Assembly (NCBI GenBank): GCA_022821065.1
Contig: JAJEEK010000094.1
Span: 1 to 64,000, forward strand
Length of the DNA stretch: 64,000 bases
Direction of reading: 5' to 3'
Source: Candidatus Poribacteria bacterium
Lineage (GTDB): Bacteria; Poribacteria; WGA-4E; WGA-3G
The notes below the pieces were generated by a model. That model was not told where the DNA came from and did not search any database. It saw nothing but the letters and a program-made list of their open reading frames with translations. Every line of letters starts with the position of its first letter. Within the stretch, counting starts at the first letter, position 1. A program made the translations under genes and the position numbers. Below, one piece after another: positions 35,902 through 44,555 of this stretch.

Positions 35902-36633
35902 CTACGCCTCCTCTGCCTGTGCTGGCACGAATTGTGGATCAAACTTCAGATGCCCCTTGGCTTTTCCGATGGAAAAACGGGACCCCGGAAACTCTGACTG
36001 GATATGAAAAATCCGCCACGATGACGAAGCTTCAAGTGCACATCGGAAAGCAGCGACTGCGTCGCTCATCTCCAGCCACATGCTTTTTACATGGGGGGCA
36101 TAGTCGGCTGTCGCTGCGGCATCAGCAGTAATAAGGTTGCCGAGACGGAGGCATGTCACGTCGATTTTACCTTCGCGTCCGAATTCCCTGCATGTGAACT
36201 CACCGAGATGCTTTGAAAGTACAAAGCTATCGACGGATGGACGCGGTCGCCAACTCTCTGTGACTGTCCAATCTTCACCGTGTTGCTCGAAAAGGCGGAG
36301 TGTGCTTGCGTAAATGACGTGCTTCACGCCCTCCGCGACCGCTGCTATCAATAGGTTATAGGTACAGCGCGTCTGGTAGTCAATCGCGTAATTCTCCGGT
36401 TGCTCGGCTTCAGCGAGAAGGTTAGGCGGTGTTTCGGCGATATGGATAATCGTATCCATACCACGGACCAACTCGTTGGTTGACTCGTCGTGTCCGAGTT
36501 CGCTATGTACAAACGCGCCTTCAACATCCTCAACCGGATACAACTCCGTTAGTCGGAGCGTATGTTCTTGCGCCAATGCGCTTGCTAAGTTGCGCGCCAG
36601 TTCGGAACCGGCGGAGGTAATCAAGATATTCAT
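35902..36633 (-). CDS. NAD-dependent epimerase/dehydratase family protein
   Basis: A 243-residue extended-SDR protein. The glycine motif is degenerate: TSAGSELARNLA in place of GGAGFIG. DTIIHIAETPP, VIYASTLRLF and SFVLSKHLGE (the Lys of the catalytic pair, ~138-147) follow; the usual Tyr before this Lys is replaced by Phe/Val, so activity is doubtful. It is a paralogue-like neighbour of the gene at 35174-35899, with two bases between them. Three bases separate it from the HIT gene upstream. Confidence 0.8.
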   Translation of the reverse strand: MNILITSAGSELARNLASALAQEHTLRLTELYPVEDVEGAFVHSELGHDESTNELVRGMDTIIHIAETPPNLLAEAEQPENYAIDYQTRCTYNLLIAAVAEGVKHVIYASTLRLFEQHGEDWTVTESWRPRPSVDSFVLSKHLGEFTCREFGREGKIDVTCLRLGNLITADAAATADYAPHVKSMWLEMSDAVAAFRCALEASSSWRIFHIQSEFPGSRFSIGKAKGHLKFDPQFVPAQAEEA

Positions 36634-36636
36634 TTC

Positions 36637-37044
36637 CTATAGAGCCTCCCGAATCTTTGCCGCGGTGTTGCCAATATCTTCCATATCGCCCTCGCTCGGT
36701 CGCCACGGTAACCGGAGCGGGTCACTCTCCCATCGCGGGATTAGGTGGAGATGAAAATGGAAAACGGTCTGAAACGCTGCGGCTTCATTCGACTGAAAGA
36801 GATTAAGCCCATCCGGGTTCAATGCTGCGCGGATCGCATTTGCGATCAGAATCGCTGCTTGCATAATTTTACTGCCGATCTCCGTGGGCATATCGAAGAT
36901 ATTTCTATAGTGTTGTTTCGGTATAACGAGGGTATGCCCTGGATTGGCAGGAGCAATATCCATAAATGCCAAGACGTGTTCATCTTCATACACTTTGGTT
37001 GCTGGAATCTCACCAGCAACAATCGCACAAAAGATACAATCCAT
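36637..37044 (-). CDS. HIT family protein
   Basis: A 135-residue histidine-triad protein. It shows the FCAIVAGEIPATKVYED start (residues 5-21) and HFHLHLIPRW, the His-x-His-x-His triad (about 95-104). HIT proteins hydrolyse or transfer nucleotides from phosphoramidates and nucleotide conjugates. It is the first gene of the five-gene minus-strand unit ending at 33100, with gaps of three bases or less between the first four genes. Confidence 0.93.
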   Translation of the reverse strand: MDCIFCAIVAGEIPATKVYEDEHVLAFMDIAPANPGHTLVIPKQHYRNIFDMPTEIGSKIMQAAILIANAIRAALNPDGLNLFQSNEAAAFQTVFHFHLHLIPRWESDPLRLPWRPSEGDMEDIGNTAAKIREAL

Positions 37045-37838
37045 TATATCATCGCTTCCTTCGATTAAATCTTGGCAGATATTTTAGCAGGTTTGGCGCA
37101 GAAAATCAATAGTAAATAGTTGTCAGTGCTCAGTCCGGTTTTCTGCGAAGCCTTTCAGGGGTTCGTACAAGAATGCGGAGAGGTAGGTTAGAAAGGAGAG
37201 GAAGTTAGAAAAGCGTCATCGCGATGCTTATTTGCAGCATCAAGTTAGTGGGTTTTAAATCCCGAATCCCGAAGAAACCCCCAAGCAAAAATCCTGCGAA
37301 GAGGTTTGCGTAAGTTTTGCTATTTTTATGAACAGGACTTACGCAATTTTGAGTGTAGGCGGTTCTGTCATAAGAAATTCTTCGGAAAACACAATGTTCT
37401 GGCAGCACAAACTAACAGTTTATGGTAGAGAAAAGCATCATGCGTAAGTCCTGATGAGGTCTGTTACAATATTGTCCGTTATTTTCGTTTAGGGAGAGCA
37501 TTGATAGCATACCATAGAAGCGTTGCCAGACTGCGTTGCTTATGCCCTCTCGGCCGCGAGCGTCTTCTGTAGTGGATACTACCGTGTCTGCATCCCATCG
37601 CATTATAGAGTGTAGTTTTTTTGGTATTCACGAGTTTTAAAGCCCCTGAAACCGTCAATTTCGACATCCCAAGGTCCTCCAAATGCCCTAATTTGAAAAA
37701 TTAACGCAAAATATGGTTCACCGGTTACAAAGACAGAAGAGGTCAACTTCCCATCAATTGCCGTAAAACTACAAGCAATTTTCAATTACTCGTTTGAGAC
37801 GCATAACAGAAGAATAGGTTTAAACAATATCACATCAT
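37045..37838. other. Intergenic region with MITE and short repeats
   Basis: No convincing gene. It holds MITE A copy 4 (37334-37452) and, near 37118, the string ATAGTTGTCAGTGCTCAGTC, similar to the start of the PBP1C gene. The small minus-strand frames at 37412-37785 look non-coding or remnant. Confidence 0.5.
37334..37452. mobile_element. MITE family A, copy 4 (119 bp)
   Basis: Starts AGGACTTACGCA, ends TGCGTAAGTCCT. The interior is the most divergent of the four, but keeps TTCTGTCATAAG and the CACAAACTAACAGTTTATGG hairpin. Flanks agree in four of six bases (TATGAA / GATGAG). Confidence 0.85.
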
Positions 37839-39650
37839 TTACTGATATGCCTTAAACCCATCCACCACACGGGGTTTATGGTAGAGGTTCACGATATTCC
37901 CTTCAATGGTTGCGGTCACGCGTCTGCCATCGCTGAAGGTTACTTCAAACCGCGTATCGGAATCTTGCGAAATTTCTTCAGTCTTCGGGAATTGGATGTC
38001 CTTCTGTTCTATCCATTCGTGAATCAGTTTTGCGAGGGAATCTGTGTTATTGGGTGCAGACGCTGCATCCTTGAGCTCAATTTTGAAAACGGGTACATGC
38101 CTTCTGCTGTAGTTGAACCAACGAGATGTCCGCAGGAACGGCACGAGTGCTTGCAAGGCTTCGGCGGTCCCAATTCGGCTCAATGCTTCCGACGAAAACC
38201 CACGTACATAAGCAGACTCACTCATGAGTGCTTCTCGTAACGCTGGGATGGCTTCTGTTGCGTCGGGTCCAATACGCGTCAAAGCCTGCGCAGCAAAAAA
38301 CGCTAAATCCGTGTCTTCTGGGTCCTCCAGAACGCGTATCAACGCCGGTACCGTTTTCGATGCTGGTCCCTTGATCATCCCGAGTGCTGAAGTTGCATGT
38401 CGACGCACGTCTTCAGATGTATCGGTTAACAACGCGATGAGCCCGTCAACCGCTTCGGCTGCAACCGGTCCCATTTCACCGAGCGCATACGCTGCAGACG
38501 CGCGAACATTTTCGCGTTCGTCTTTTAACGCTGTGATGAGTGCAGGGACAGCAGGGGCGCCAATAGCGGCGAGTCCGTGCGCAGCGTCACAGATATGGAG
38601 AATCGGCTCCATTTCAAACGCCTCTTTTTCGGTATCAAGTGCATCGCTGAGAGATTCAACAGCTGATACCCCGATTGCCCCAAGCGCATAGATAGCGTTC
38701 CGTCGCACCGGCTCATAACTATCTTCAAGGGCATTGACAAGTGTAGGAACGGCTTCGGCAGCATCTTCACGCATGAAACCTAAAGTGTTAGCAGCTTCCG
38801 TCCGTGCGGCTGTGTCGCCCGTATTCAACGCCGCGATCGCTGATGCCACATCTATCTGGTTATCTGGACGCGCTGTCTTGTATAAATCTGCTTTACCGTA
38901 CATCCAATTCCACATATATGTCCAGAGAATCTCCGCATCGTAAGGGACATGGTTAACTTCGGGCGGTTGCCAGATAGCGGTCTCGCTGTTCCAAGAAGGT
39001 GCCGTCGGTTGTTCAGTACGCATAAAGACAAACTTCATGCCGTAGCGATTTAGGGAGGCATAACTCTGAAGGAACGAATGGACCATGTCAAAGTGCATAA
39101 TCCAAACGGTGCCGAGTTCACCAGACATCGGAACTATATTTCGATTTAAGAAATTCTCAGGGAGCCGTCGCGTCCCGTTTTCACCTTCGGTATGCACTTC
39201 GTGCGGTAGGCGTTCGCCATCCAGCATGAACTCTCGGATGTACTGCGTTCCGGGTATGATACAGGTCGGTCCCTGCTCATCGAGACAAGGTTGTGGGTAG
39301 TAAAAGAGGATTGCCCAACGCGGTGTTCTGTGTCGCGGCCGCTTTCCACCGGCGTGTCCATCTTTGTGAAGCGGCATCATCAACCGCTCCTTGCCGTTCT
39401 CTTTGCTTCTCGGCGCGCTGCCAGCAAAATTTGGATGACAGTGACGGTGTGGATGCATGACATATCCGTTCCCCAAAATGCTGGTCAGCGCGCCGCGTAC
39501 CTCTGGAGATTCCAAGACGACTTGAAGTTCTGGTACCATTGGCAAAACGTTATTAAGCGGATTGTGGTGTCTATCGCCTCGGAAATCAATCGCGCCTGCG
39601 AAGAGCGCGTCTGTTTTGTTGTAGATAGTTTCATGGATGTGTGTCGGCAC
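37839..39650 (-). CDS. PhyH dioxygenase fused to HEAT repeats
   Basis: At least 603 residues. Residues 1-255 form a PhyH-type Fe(II)/2-oxoglutarate domain: MMPLHKDGHAGG (H95-K-D97 metal motif), PTCIIPGTQYI, and HFDMVHSF with the distal His. Residues ~265-510 are HEAT/PBS-type repeats (AVPALITALKDERENVRASA and AVDGLIALLTDTSEDVRRHA). A beta-rich tail closes the protein. The given start is a GTG at 39650, but the frame goes on upstream as LNDEQIRHFIVNGYVNVTTD, the usual PhyH beginning, to about 39716. No ATG, GTG or TTG is found there before a family A repeat (39721), so the true start is uncertain. Confidence 0.82.
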   Translation of the reverse strand: MPTHIHETIYNKTDALFAGAIDFRGDRHHNPLNNVLPMVPELQVVLESPEVRGALTSILGNGYVMHPHRHCHPNFAGSAPRSKENGKERLMMPLHKDGHAGGKRPRHRTPRWAILFYYPQPCLDEQGPTCIIPGTQYIREFMLDGERLPHEVHTEGENGTRRLPENFLNRNIVPMSGELGTVWIMHFDMVHSFLQSYASLNRYGMKFVFMRTEQPTAPSWNSETAIWQPPEVNHVPYDAEILWTYMWNWMYGKADLYKTARPDNQIDVASAIAALNTGDTAARTEAANTLGFMREDAAEAVPTLVNALEDSYEPVRRNAIYALGAIGVSAVESLSDALDTEKEAFEMEPILHICDAAHGLAAIGAPAVPALITALKDERENVRASAAYALGEMGPVAAEAVDGLIALLTDTSEDVRRHATSALGMIKGPASKTVPALIRVLEDPEDTDLAFFAAQALTRIGPDATEAIPALREALMSESAYVRGFSSEALSRIGTAEALQALVPFLRTSRWFNYSRRHVPVFKIELKDAASAPNNTDSLAKLIHEWIEQKDIQFPKTEEISQDSDTRFEVTFSDGRRVTATIEGNIVNLYHKPRVVDGFKAYQ

Positions 39651-39720
39651 GTCTGTTGTGACGTTGACATATCCATTAACAATAAAATGTCGGATCTGCT
39701 CATCATTTAAAAGATGTTGA

Positions 39721-39803
39721 TTTTTAATTTTTCCTTGCGGTTCGGTCAGCTAGATTTCACTTATCAAGAGCCTTCCCGTATATCCGCCCTCCACTTCGTT
39801 CCG
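39721..39803 (-). repeat. Family A repeat at the 5' end of the PhyH-HEAT gene
   Basis: On the minus strand it runs from CCGGAACGAAGTGGAGGGCG to CCGAACCGCAAGGAAAAATT plus AAAAA. Its end touches the coding part of the PhyH-HEAT gene, where the start codon is expected. Confidence 0.75.
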
Positions 39804-39872
39804 GGCTGCGTATCAAGAAACTGCACGTAATGTAATAAAGCACAGTCAAATGCCCAGAAATTAAAAACTTTT

Positions 39873-40838
39873 TTAAAACCACGCTGCCTTATCGACGACG
39901 TTTTGTAAGGGTTCACCGTTCGCGAATCGGCGTGCGTTTTCTAAGACGACTTCAAACCGCCGTGCTGGAAGATTCTCCGCATCTTTGACAGCGATATGTG
40001 GTGTTATTAACACATTCGGGAGCTGCCAGAGCGGACTCTCAGCGGGTAACGGTTCAACTTCAAACACGTCCAAACCGCAGCCAGCAATGACCCCCTCTTC
40101 AAGTGCTGCGATGAGATCGGCAAGTTTCGTGGTCTTACCGCGTCCGATATTAATGAAATAAGCACTATTTTTCATCCGATCAAACCGATCTTTATGCCAC
40201 ATCCCCTCGGTTTCGGGTGTGTGCGGTGTCGTGGTTATAACAAAATCAGCGAGTGGAAGGAGTGTGTCAAGTTCTGAGGGATCGTGCTTCTCAACAAAAG
40301 GCACCTCATATTCCCAGCGTGCGTCAACCCCGATCACTTTCATCCCAAATTCGCTACAGAGTCGTGCGGTTTCATGTCCGATACCGCCAACGCCGACAAT
40401 CAGTGCTGTCGCTTGTGCGAGGTCAATGTATCCGTGTTTACGTGCATCTTTATCCCAGACACCTTGATGTTGTGCGTCCATATAATAGGGTAACCCGCGT
40501 GCAAGCGTAAGCACGAACATCATGATATGCTGTGCGATATGGTCATTGTAGATACCGCGCGGGTTACAGACGATAACTGGATGTTCAATCAGTTCGGGGT
40601 AATAATAACCGGGAAAGGGACCTGCTGCGGGATTTTGTAGCCATCGCAGATTTTTCGCCAACGGCAGTTGTTCAGGAGACACCCAACCGCAGACAGCATC
40701 GGCATCTGGGAGGTGTTCCGCGACTGCTTCGTCTGTCTCCGGTAAAACGACGGTATATACGGGTAGTTCATTAAGAATACGCTCAGCCCACTGGCGTGAT
40801 TCGGCGTTCTGTGGTGGCATGAGTATAAGTTTTGGCAC
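39873..40838 (-). CDS. D-2-hydroxyacid dehydrogenase family protein
   Basis: A 321-residue NAD-dependent 2-hydroxyacid dehydrogenase. The nucleotide-binding motif GVGGIGHETARLCSEFG lies near residues 145-161, followed by VGVDARWEYE, TTTPHTPETEGM, NIGRGKTTKLADL, GLDVFEVEPLPAESPLW and TPHIA, which supply the Arg-Glu-His type catalytic set (the usual Arg position reads N-I-G-R-G). It interconverts 2-hydroxy and 2-oxo acids. Length and domain order are normal. It lies between a family A repeat and the promoter of the XPB gene. Confidence 0.9.
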   Translation of the reverse strand: MPKLILMPPQNAESRQWAERILNELPVYTVVLPETDEAVAEHLPDADAVCGWVSPEQLPLAKNLRWLQNPAAGPFPGYYYPELIEHPVIVCNPRGIYNDHIAQHIMMFVLTLARGLPYYMDAQHQGVWDKDARKHGYIDLAQATALIVGVGGIGHETARLCSEFGMKVIGVDARWEYEVPFVEKHDPSELDTLLPLADFVITTTPHTPETEGMWHKDRFDRMKNSAYFINIGRGKTTKLADLIAALEEGVIAGCGLDVFEVEPLPAESPLWQLPNVLITPHIAVKDAENLPARRFEVVLENARRFANGEPLQNVVDKAAWF

Positions 40839-40927
40839 GGGTTTCGTTCCTCTCTGTAGTTTTATGGCTTAAGATATGCCTATTTTAGCATAGCAGAATT
40901 AGAAAATCAAGATTTGTGAAAAATTCC

Positions 40928-40955
40928 TTGAATGTCTACTCAATTTCGGTATAAT
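40928..40955 (+). promoter_or_regulatory. Sigma-70-type promoter of the XPB gene
   Basis: TTGAAT (40928-40933), 16 bases, TATAAT (40950-40955), about 50 bases before the XPB start at 41007. Confidence 0.65.
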
Positions 40956-41006
40956 AGCAGTATCAACCATCAATCAGAAAATTCAATCTAAAAATTGAGA
41001 AACAGT

Positions 41007-42386
41007 ATGTCTATCCCACTCAAGATTAGTTTTGATAAAGGTACTCTCGTGCTACAGAACGTCCCAGAGGCACTCCAGTCAGATTTACCAGATAGCCGTT
41101 GGGATGAGCGCACCCTCACCTTCCGAGCACCTGCCTACCGCTATCGACACATCGTCTCGCAGCTGCGGGCACACAACATCGCGTATCAAGACACAGCGAG
41201 ACAATTTACAGTCGAGTCCTTCAGGCACGGAAAATCAATTACGCCTTACCCCTACCAAACTGAGGCAATCGATGCGTGGCACGCCAACGGCAAACGCGGT
41301 GTCATCAGCCTTCCCACAGGTGCGGGCAAAACCTTTATCGCAATTCTACTCATCGCAGACACGCAACGTCCTACACTGGTGCATGTACCGACAATCGACC
41401 TTATGCACCAGTGGCATGCTGTGTTGACAGAACACTTCGGGCAAGAGATCGGACGCTACGGCGGCGGTCAGCACGAATTGCAAGATATTACGGTGACAAC
41501 CTATCAATCCGCAGTCATGCACGCCCCGCATTACGGGAATCGGTTCGGTTTTGTTGTCTTTGACGAATGCCACCATCTACCCGGGGAACAGTATCAATAC
41601 GCCGCGATCAGCAGCATCGCACCGTTTCGATTGGGGATGACGGCGACCCCTGAACGGGTTGACGGCAAAGAGAGTCGTCTCTACGCGCTTGTCGGCGAAT
41701 GTTGCTATGAGGCGAAGGTCCAGGAACTCTCTGGGAAAACGCTTTCGGAATATCGCGTTATGACGATCGCGGTTGAGATGGAAGACACAGAACGGGTGCA
41801 ATACGAAGAGGCGCGCCGTACTTATTTAAGTTTCCTTAAACAAGCGAAAATCAATATGGGAACATCACGCGGATGGCATACCTTCCTCTGGAGAGCGTCG
41901 CAATCCGATGAAGGTCGCGCTGCCTTCAAAGCGTATCTGACGCAGAAACAACTGAGTTTCGCTTCTACCACAAAACAGGAATGGGTGTGGAAACTGATTC
42001 AGAGACATCGCGGCGACCGAATGATCATCTTTACACAAGATAATGACACAGCATATCAAATTGGGACGCGTTTTTTCCTACCTGTGCTAACGCATCAGAC
42101 GAAACTCAAAGAACGGAACGACTTTTTGAACGGGTTCCGTGACGGCACCTATTCCATCTTAGTTACCTCGAAAGTATTGAATGAAGGTGTAGATGTACCG
42201 GAGGCGAATGTTGCTATTATCGTCTCCGGGAGCGGGAGTGTTCGGGAACACGTGCAGCGGCTCGGACGTATCCTCCGTAAACGTGAAGGCAAACAGGCGG
42301 TGCTTTACGAACTCATCTCTAAACAGACCGGCGAGCATTTTGTCAACAGACGACGCAGACAGCATCACGCCTACCAGACCTCTTAA
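41007..42386 (+). CDS. XPB/Rad25-type DNA helicase
   Basis: A 459-residue superfamily 2 helicase. The start at ATG 41007 gives MSIPLKISFDKGTLVL, the damage-recognition-like N-terminal domain. Walker A SLPTGAGKTF lies near residue 102, Walker B VVFDECHHLPG near 178, motif III GMTATPERVDG near 204 and motif VI VQRLGRILRKREG near 420. XPB translocates on double-stranded DNA in repair. The next gene is a Bax1/DUF790 nuclease, its known partner in Archaea, 109 bases downstream. Confidence 0.92.
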   Translation: MSIPLKISFDKGTLVLQNVPEALQSDLPDSRWDERTLTFRAPAYRYRHIVSQLRAHNIAYQDTARQFTVESFRHGKSITPYPYQTEAIDAWHANGKRGVISLPTGAGKTFIAILLIADTQRPTLVHVPTIDLMHQWHAVLTEHFGQEIGRYGGGQHELQDITVTTYQSAVMHAPHYGNRFGFVVFDECHHLPGEQYQYAAISSIAPFRLGMTATPERVDGKESRLYALVGECCYEAKVQELSGKTLSEYRVMTIAVEMEDTERVQYEEARRTYLSFLKQAKINMGTSRGWHTFLWRASQSDEGRAAFKAYLTQKQLSFASTTKQEWVWKLIQRHRGDRMIIFTQDNDTAYQIGTRFFLPVLTHQTKLKERNDFLNGFRDGTYSILVTSKVLNEGVDVPEANVAIIVSGSGSVREHVQRLGRILRKREGKQAVLYELISKQTGEHFVNRRRRQHHAYQTS

Positions 42387-42414
42387 AAATTCGTACCGTC
42401 TAAAATCACGGAGC

Positions 42415-42495
42415 TCGGAATGAAATGGAGAGCGGATCCGAAAAAACAACGCCAAAGTCCAAAACCACTTCATTTAACCGCAAGGTATAATTAAA
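42415..42495 (+). repeat. Family A repeat upstream of the Bax1 gene
   Basis: Begins TCGGAATGAAATGGAGAGCG and ends TTAACCGCAAGGTATAATTA plus AA. It is followed directly by the ATG at 42496. Confidence 0.72.
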
Positions 42496-43830
42496 ATGCT
42501 TACCAAAGACCTACTTCGGTATAAAATCAAGAGCGGGAAAATTTCACCACAGTTCGTGAACCCAACTGACGAACAATTACTGGCAGTTGCTGATCAATTG
42601 ATTTCTGTTTTTGAAGGTGGAATAAACACGCCGCGCGCAACGCTCTTGGAATCGAGTAAGCAGATTATTGACAGTACGCCTGGGGCACCGATCGTCAAAC
42701 GCGGACTCGAAAAACTCCTGTTAGATCGGACAGAATTTGATACGGCACCCAACGAAGAACTGATTGCGTTTCGGCAAAAACTTTTTACAGAGACGAGCCG
42801 CCTACTTTCACAAAAACAGTTTCAGAACTACGAAGATTACCAACGTACGGTATTAGATACAATAGCAGAGGGATCGCGACCAGAGATCGCTCCCACAAGA
42901 AACGAGGCCGGAGCAGCGGAATCGCGATCAAAGATCGCTCCTACAGGAGACGAGGCCGGAGCAGAGGGATCGCGACCAGAGATCGCTCCTATAGGAGAGG
43001 TGGAATTGGGTGCTAAACTCTACGCGGATTTACCGAGCAACCAACCGGTTTTGACGTTCAATACGCTTTCTGCAGAACGCCTCCTGCATCGCTACAACGC
43101 TGCGCAGGTACAAGGATTACTCCTTCATTGTAACTCGTTGACGTTAAAACTCTCTGATTCTATGACAGCTGAGCTCCGCCAACTGTTCAAATACCTTAGA
43201 TTCAACCAACTCCTCTCCACAATTCGGAAAGAAGGAGAATTGTATGAAATTACGGTGGACGGACCGCTCAACCTGTTTTACAAAACGAAACGTTACGGCA
43301 TGAATTTGGCGAACTTCTTCCTCGCCGTTTTGCATCAGCCGAAATGGGAATTGGCTGCGGAGATCCAGTTTCGGAACAAGCGGGTCTCACGGTTATCGCT
43401 TGATGAATCTTGTGGTATTAAACCGATTTCACAGCAGTTTCTCGCTTATATCCCTGAAGACATCCAATTGTTTCAGACGATGCTTAAAAATAAAACAGAG
43501 GATTGGCAGATTCGTCCGGGCAGCCAATTCCTCCCGTTAGCGGGTGATTTCTACTGCTTTCCTGATTATCAACTCATTCACAAAAGCGGCGTGGAGACCG
43601 CTATTGAGTTGTTCCATCCGTGGCATCAGGGACACCTCATTGCGAGACTTAACACACTCGCTGAACAGAAAGATGTATCCCTTATCCTCGGTGTCTCAAA
43701 GGAGTTGGAAAAAAAACCGCTGATCGCTGAGGCTTTGGAGACCTCCGCATATTTCTCACAGTTCGGTTTCACATTCCGAGATGTTCCGACGATGCGATCT
43801 TTACTCCCAATTTTGAATTCGTTCGTGTAG
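42496..43830 (+). CDS. DUF790 / Bax1-type nuclease, partner of XPB
   Basis: A 444-residue DUF790 protein. MLTKDLLRYKIKSGKISPQFV is the family's N-terminus, and ELFHPWHQGHLIARLNTLAE with LILGVSKELEKK (residues ~360-400) lies in the PD-(D/E)XK-like nuclease part. In Archaea, Bax1 binds XPB and cuts DNA near a bubble; the pair serves in nucleotide excision repair. The neighbouring XPB helicase supports the same job here. Between the N-terminal part and the nuclease part is a 45-residue insert from a 48-bp tandem repeat (42865-42999). The start codon is set by the repeat-derived AAGGT. Confidence 0.85.
   Translation: MLTKDLLRYKIKSGKISPQFVNPTDEQLLAVADQLISVFEGGINTPRATLLESSKQIIDSTPGAPIVKRGLEKLLLDRTEFDTAPNEELIAFRQKLFTETSRLLSQKQFQNYEDYQRTVLDTIAEGSRPEIAPTRNEAGAAESRSKIAPTGDEAGAEGSRPEIAPIGEVELGAKLYADLPSNQPVLTFNTLSAERLLHRYNAAQVQGLLLHCNSLTLKLSDSMTAELRQLFKYLRFNQLLSTIRKEGELYEITVDGPLNLFYKTKRYGMNLANFFLAVLHQPKWELAAEIQFRNKRVSRLSLDESCGIKPISQQFLAYIPEDIQLFQTMLKNKTEDWQIRPGSQFLPLAGDFYCFPDYQLIHKSGVETAIELFHPWHQGHLIARLNTLAEQKDVSLILGVSKELEKKPLIAEALETSAYFSQFGFTFRDVPTMRSLLPILNSFV
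42865..42999 (+). repeat. 48-bp tandem repeat of REP-like units inside the Bax1 gene
   Basis: Units at 42865-42912, 42913-42960 and 42961-42999 (last partial), each 16 codons. Each begins GCAGAGGGATCGCGACCAGA (or close) and continues GATCGCTCC, the REP family D core. The protein reads AEGSRPEIAPTRNEAG, then AAESRSKIAPTGDEAG, then AEGSRPEIAPIGE. Confidence 0.88.
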
Positions 43831-43896
43831 GTTCGCGCGATAACATGAAGGTAATCGCGCACCAAAATATTTACACACTGTGCGAAAAACTGACCC

Positions 43897-43925
43897 TTGA
43901 TTTTAACCCTATCTTCTGCTAAAAT
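43897..43925 (+). promoter_or_regulatory. Sigma-70-type promoter of the TPR lipoprotein gene
   Basis: TTGATT (43897-43902), 17 bases, TAAAAT (43920-43925); GATGGAGGG (43936-43944) then lies ahead of the ATG at 43951. Confidence 0.6.
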
Positions 43926-43950
43926 GTAATGGAACGATGGAGGGAACATT

Positions 43951-44472
43951 ATGACTTTATATAAATTCGGCGCGCTATTTTTGATCGCAGGTCTAACACT
44001 CTACCTCACAGCGTGTGGTACGAAAGCGATACCGTACGCCCAAAACACAGATGCCCTTGAACCGAACGAAGTCGCTATCGCACACTATAATTGGGGTATG
44101 CAGTCTGCTAAGAACGGCAATTTTGCACAAGCCATCACCGAACTCAAGTTGGCGATCCAAAACGAACCCGGATGGGTTATGCCGTTCTTTACATTAGGTG
44201 TTGTCTACGGGAATCAAGGTGAACTCGACAAAGCCATCAAAGCATGGGAACGTGCGACGCAGCTGGATGTCAACTTCGCAAAGGCATATTATAATCTCGC
44301 CGTCGCCTATTCACACAAGGAAGAGAAGACACGATCCATTGCATCACTACGTGAGGCGATTCGTATAGATAAGGCAGCACTTTCCACCGCAAAAGCGGAC
44401 CCTGCATTTGAGCGTATTCGCAACACCGCAGAATTCCAAACACTGGAGCAAGAAACTACCCCTAAACATTAA
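43951..44472 (+). CDS. TPR lipoprotein
   Basis: A 173-residue protein with a lipoprotein signal: hydrophobic residues 6-20 followed by LTAC, Cys 22 being the lipid attachment site. From residue ~45 three TPR units follow (AHYNWGMQSAKNGNFAQAIT, PFFTLGVVYGNQGELDKAIK, AYYNLAVAYSHKEEKTRSIA). It would be tethered to a membrane and serve as a scaffold. It has its own promoter and ribosome site. The role is unknown; no partner is obvious in the neighbourhood. Confidence 0.85.
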   Translation: MTLYKFGALFLIAGLTLYLTACGTKAIPYAQNTDALEPNEVAIAHYNWGMQSAKNGNFAQAITELKLAIQNEPGWVMPFFTLGVVYGNQGELDKAIKAWERATQLDVNFAKAYYNLAVAYSHKEEKTRSIASLREAIRIDKAALSTAKADPAFERIRNTAEFQTLEQETTPKH

Positions 44473-44500
44473 AACCTTACGCCCAGAGGAACACACCAAT

Positions 44501-44554
44501 ATGGCATATATTGATAAATGTAAGGAAGAAATTGGATGGTTAGAGGAATTGTGA
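44501..44554 (+). pseudogene. Truncated 17-residue small-protein remnant
   Basis: AGAGGA precedes ATG 44501; the product is MAYIDKCKEEIGWLEEL. The beginning looks like that of small membrane proteins of ~80 residues and the LEEL like their end, with the membrane helices missing, so a deletion is likely. It is followed one base later by the 30-residue gene. Based on memory of the family; no comparison could be run. Confidence 0.35.
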
Positions 44555-44555
44555 C

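Noticed and set aside
37412..37785. Two ~60-residue minus-strand frames
   Set aside because: No ribosome site, no domain, partly overlapping a MITE; probably non-coding or an unrecognisable remnant.
42865..42999. CRISPR-like tandem array
   Set aside because: The 48-bp units are directly adjacent without spacers and lie in frame inside a protein gene.
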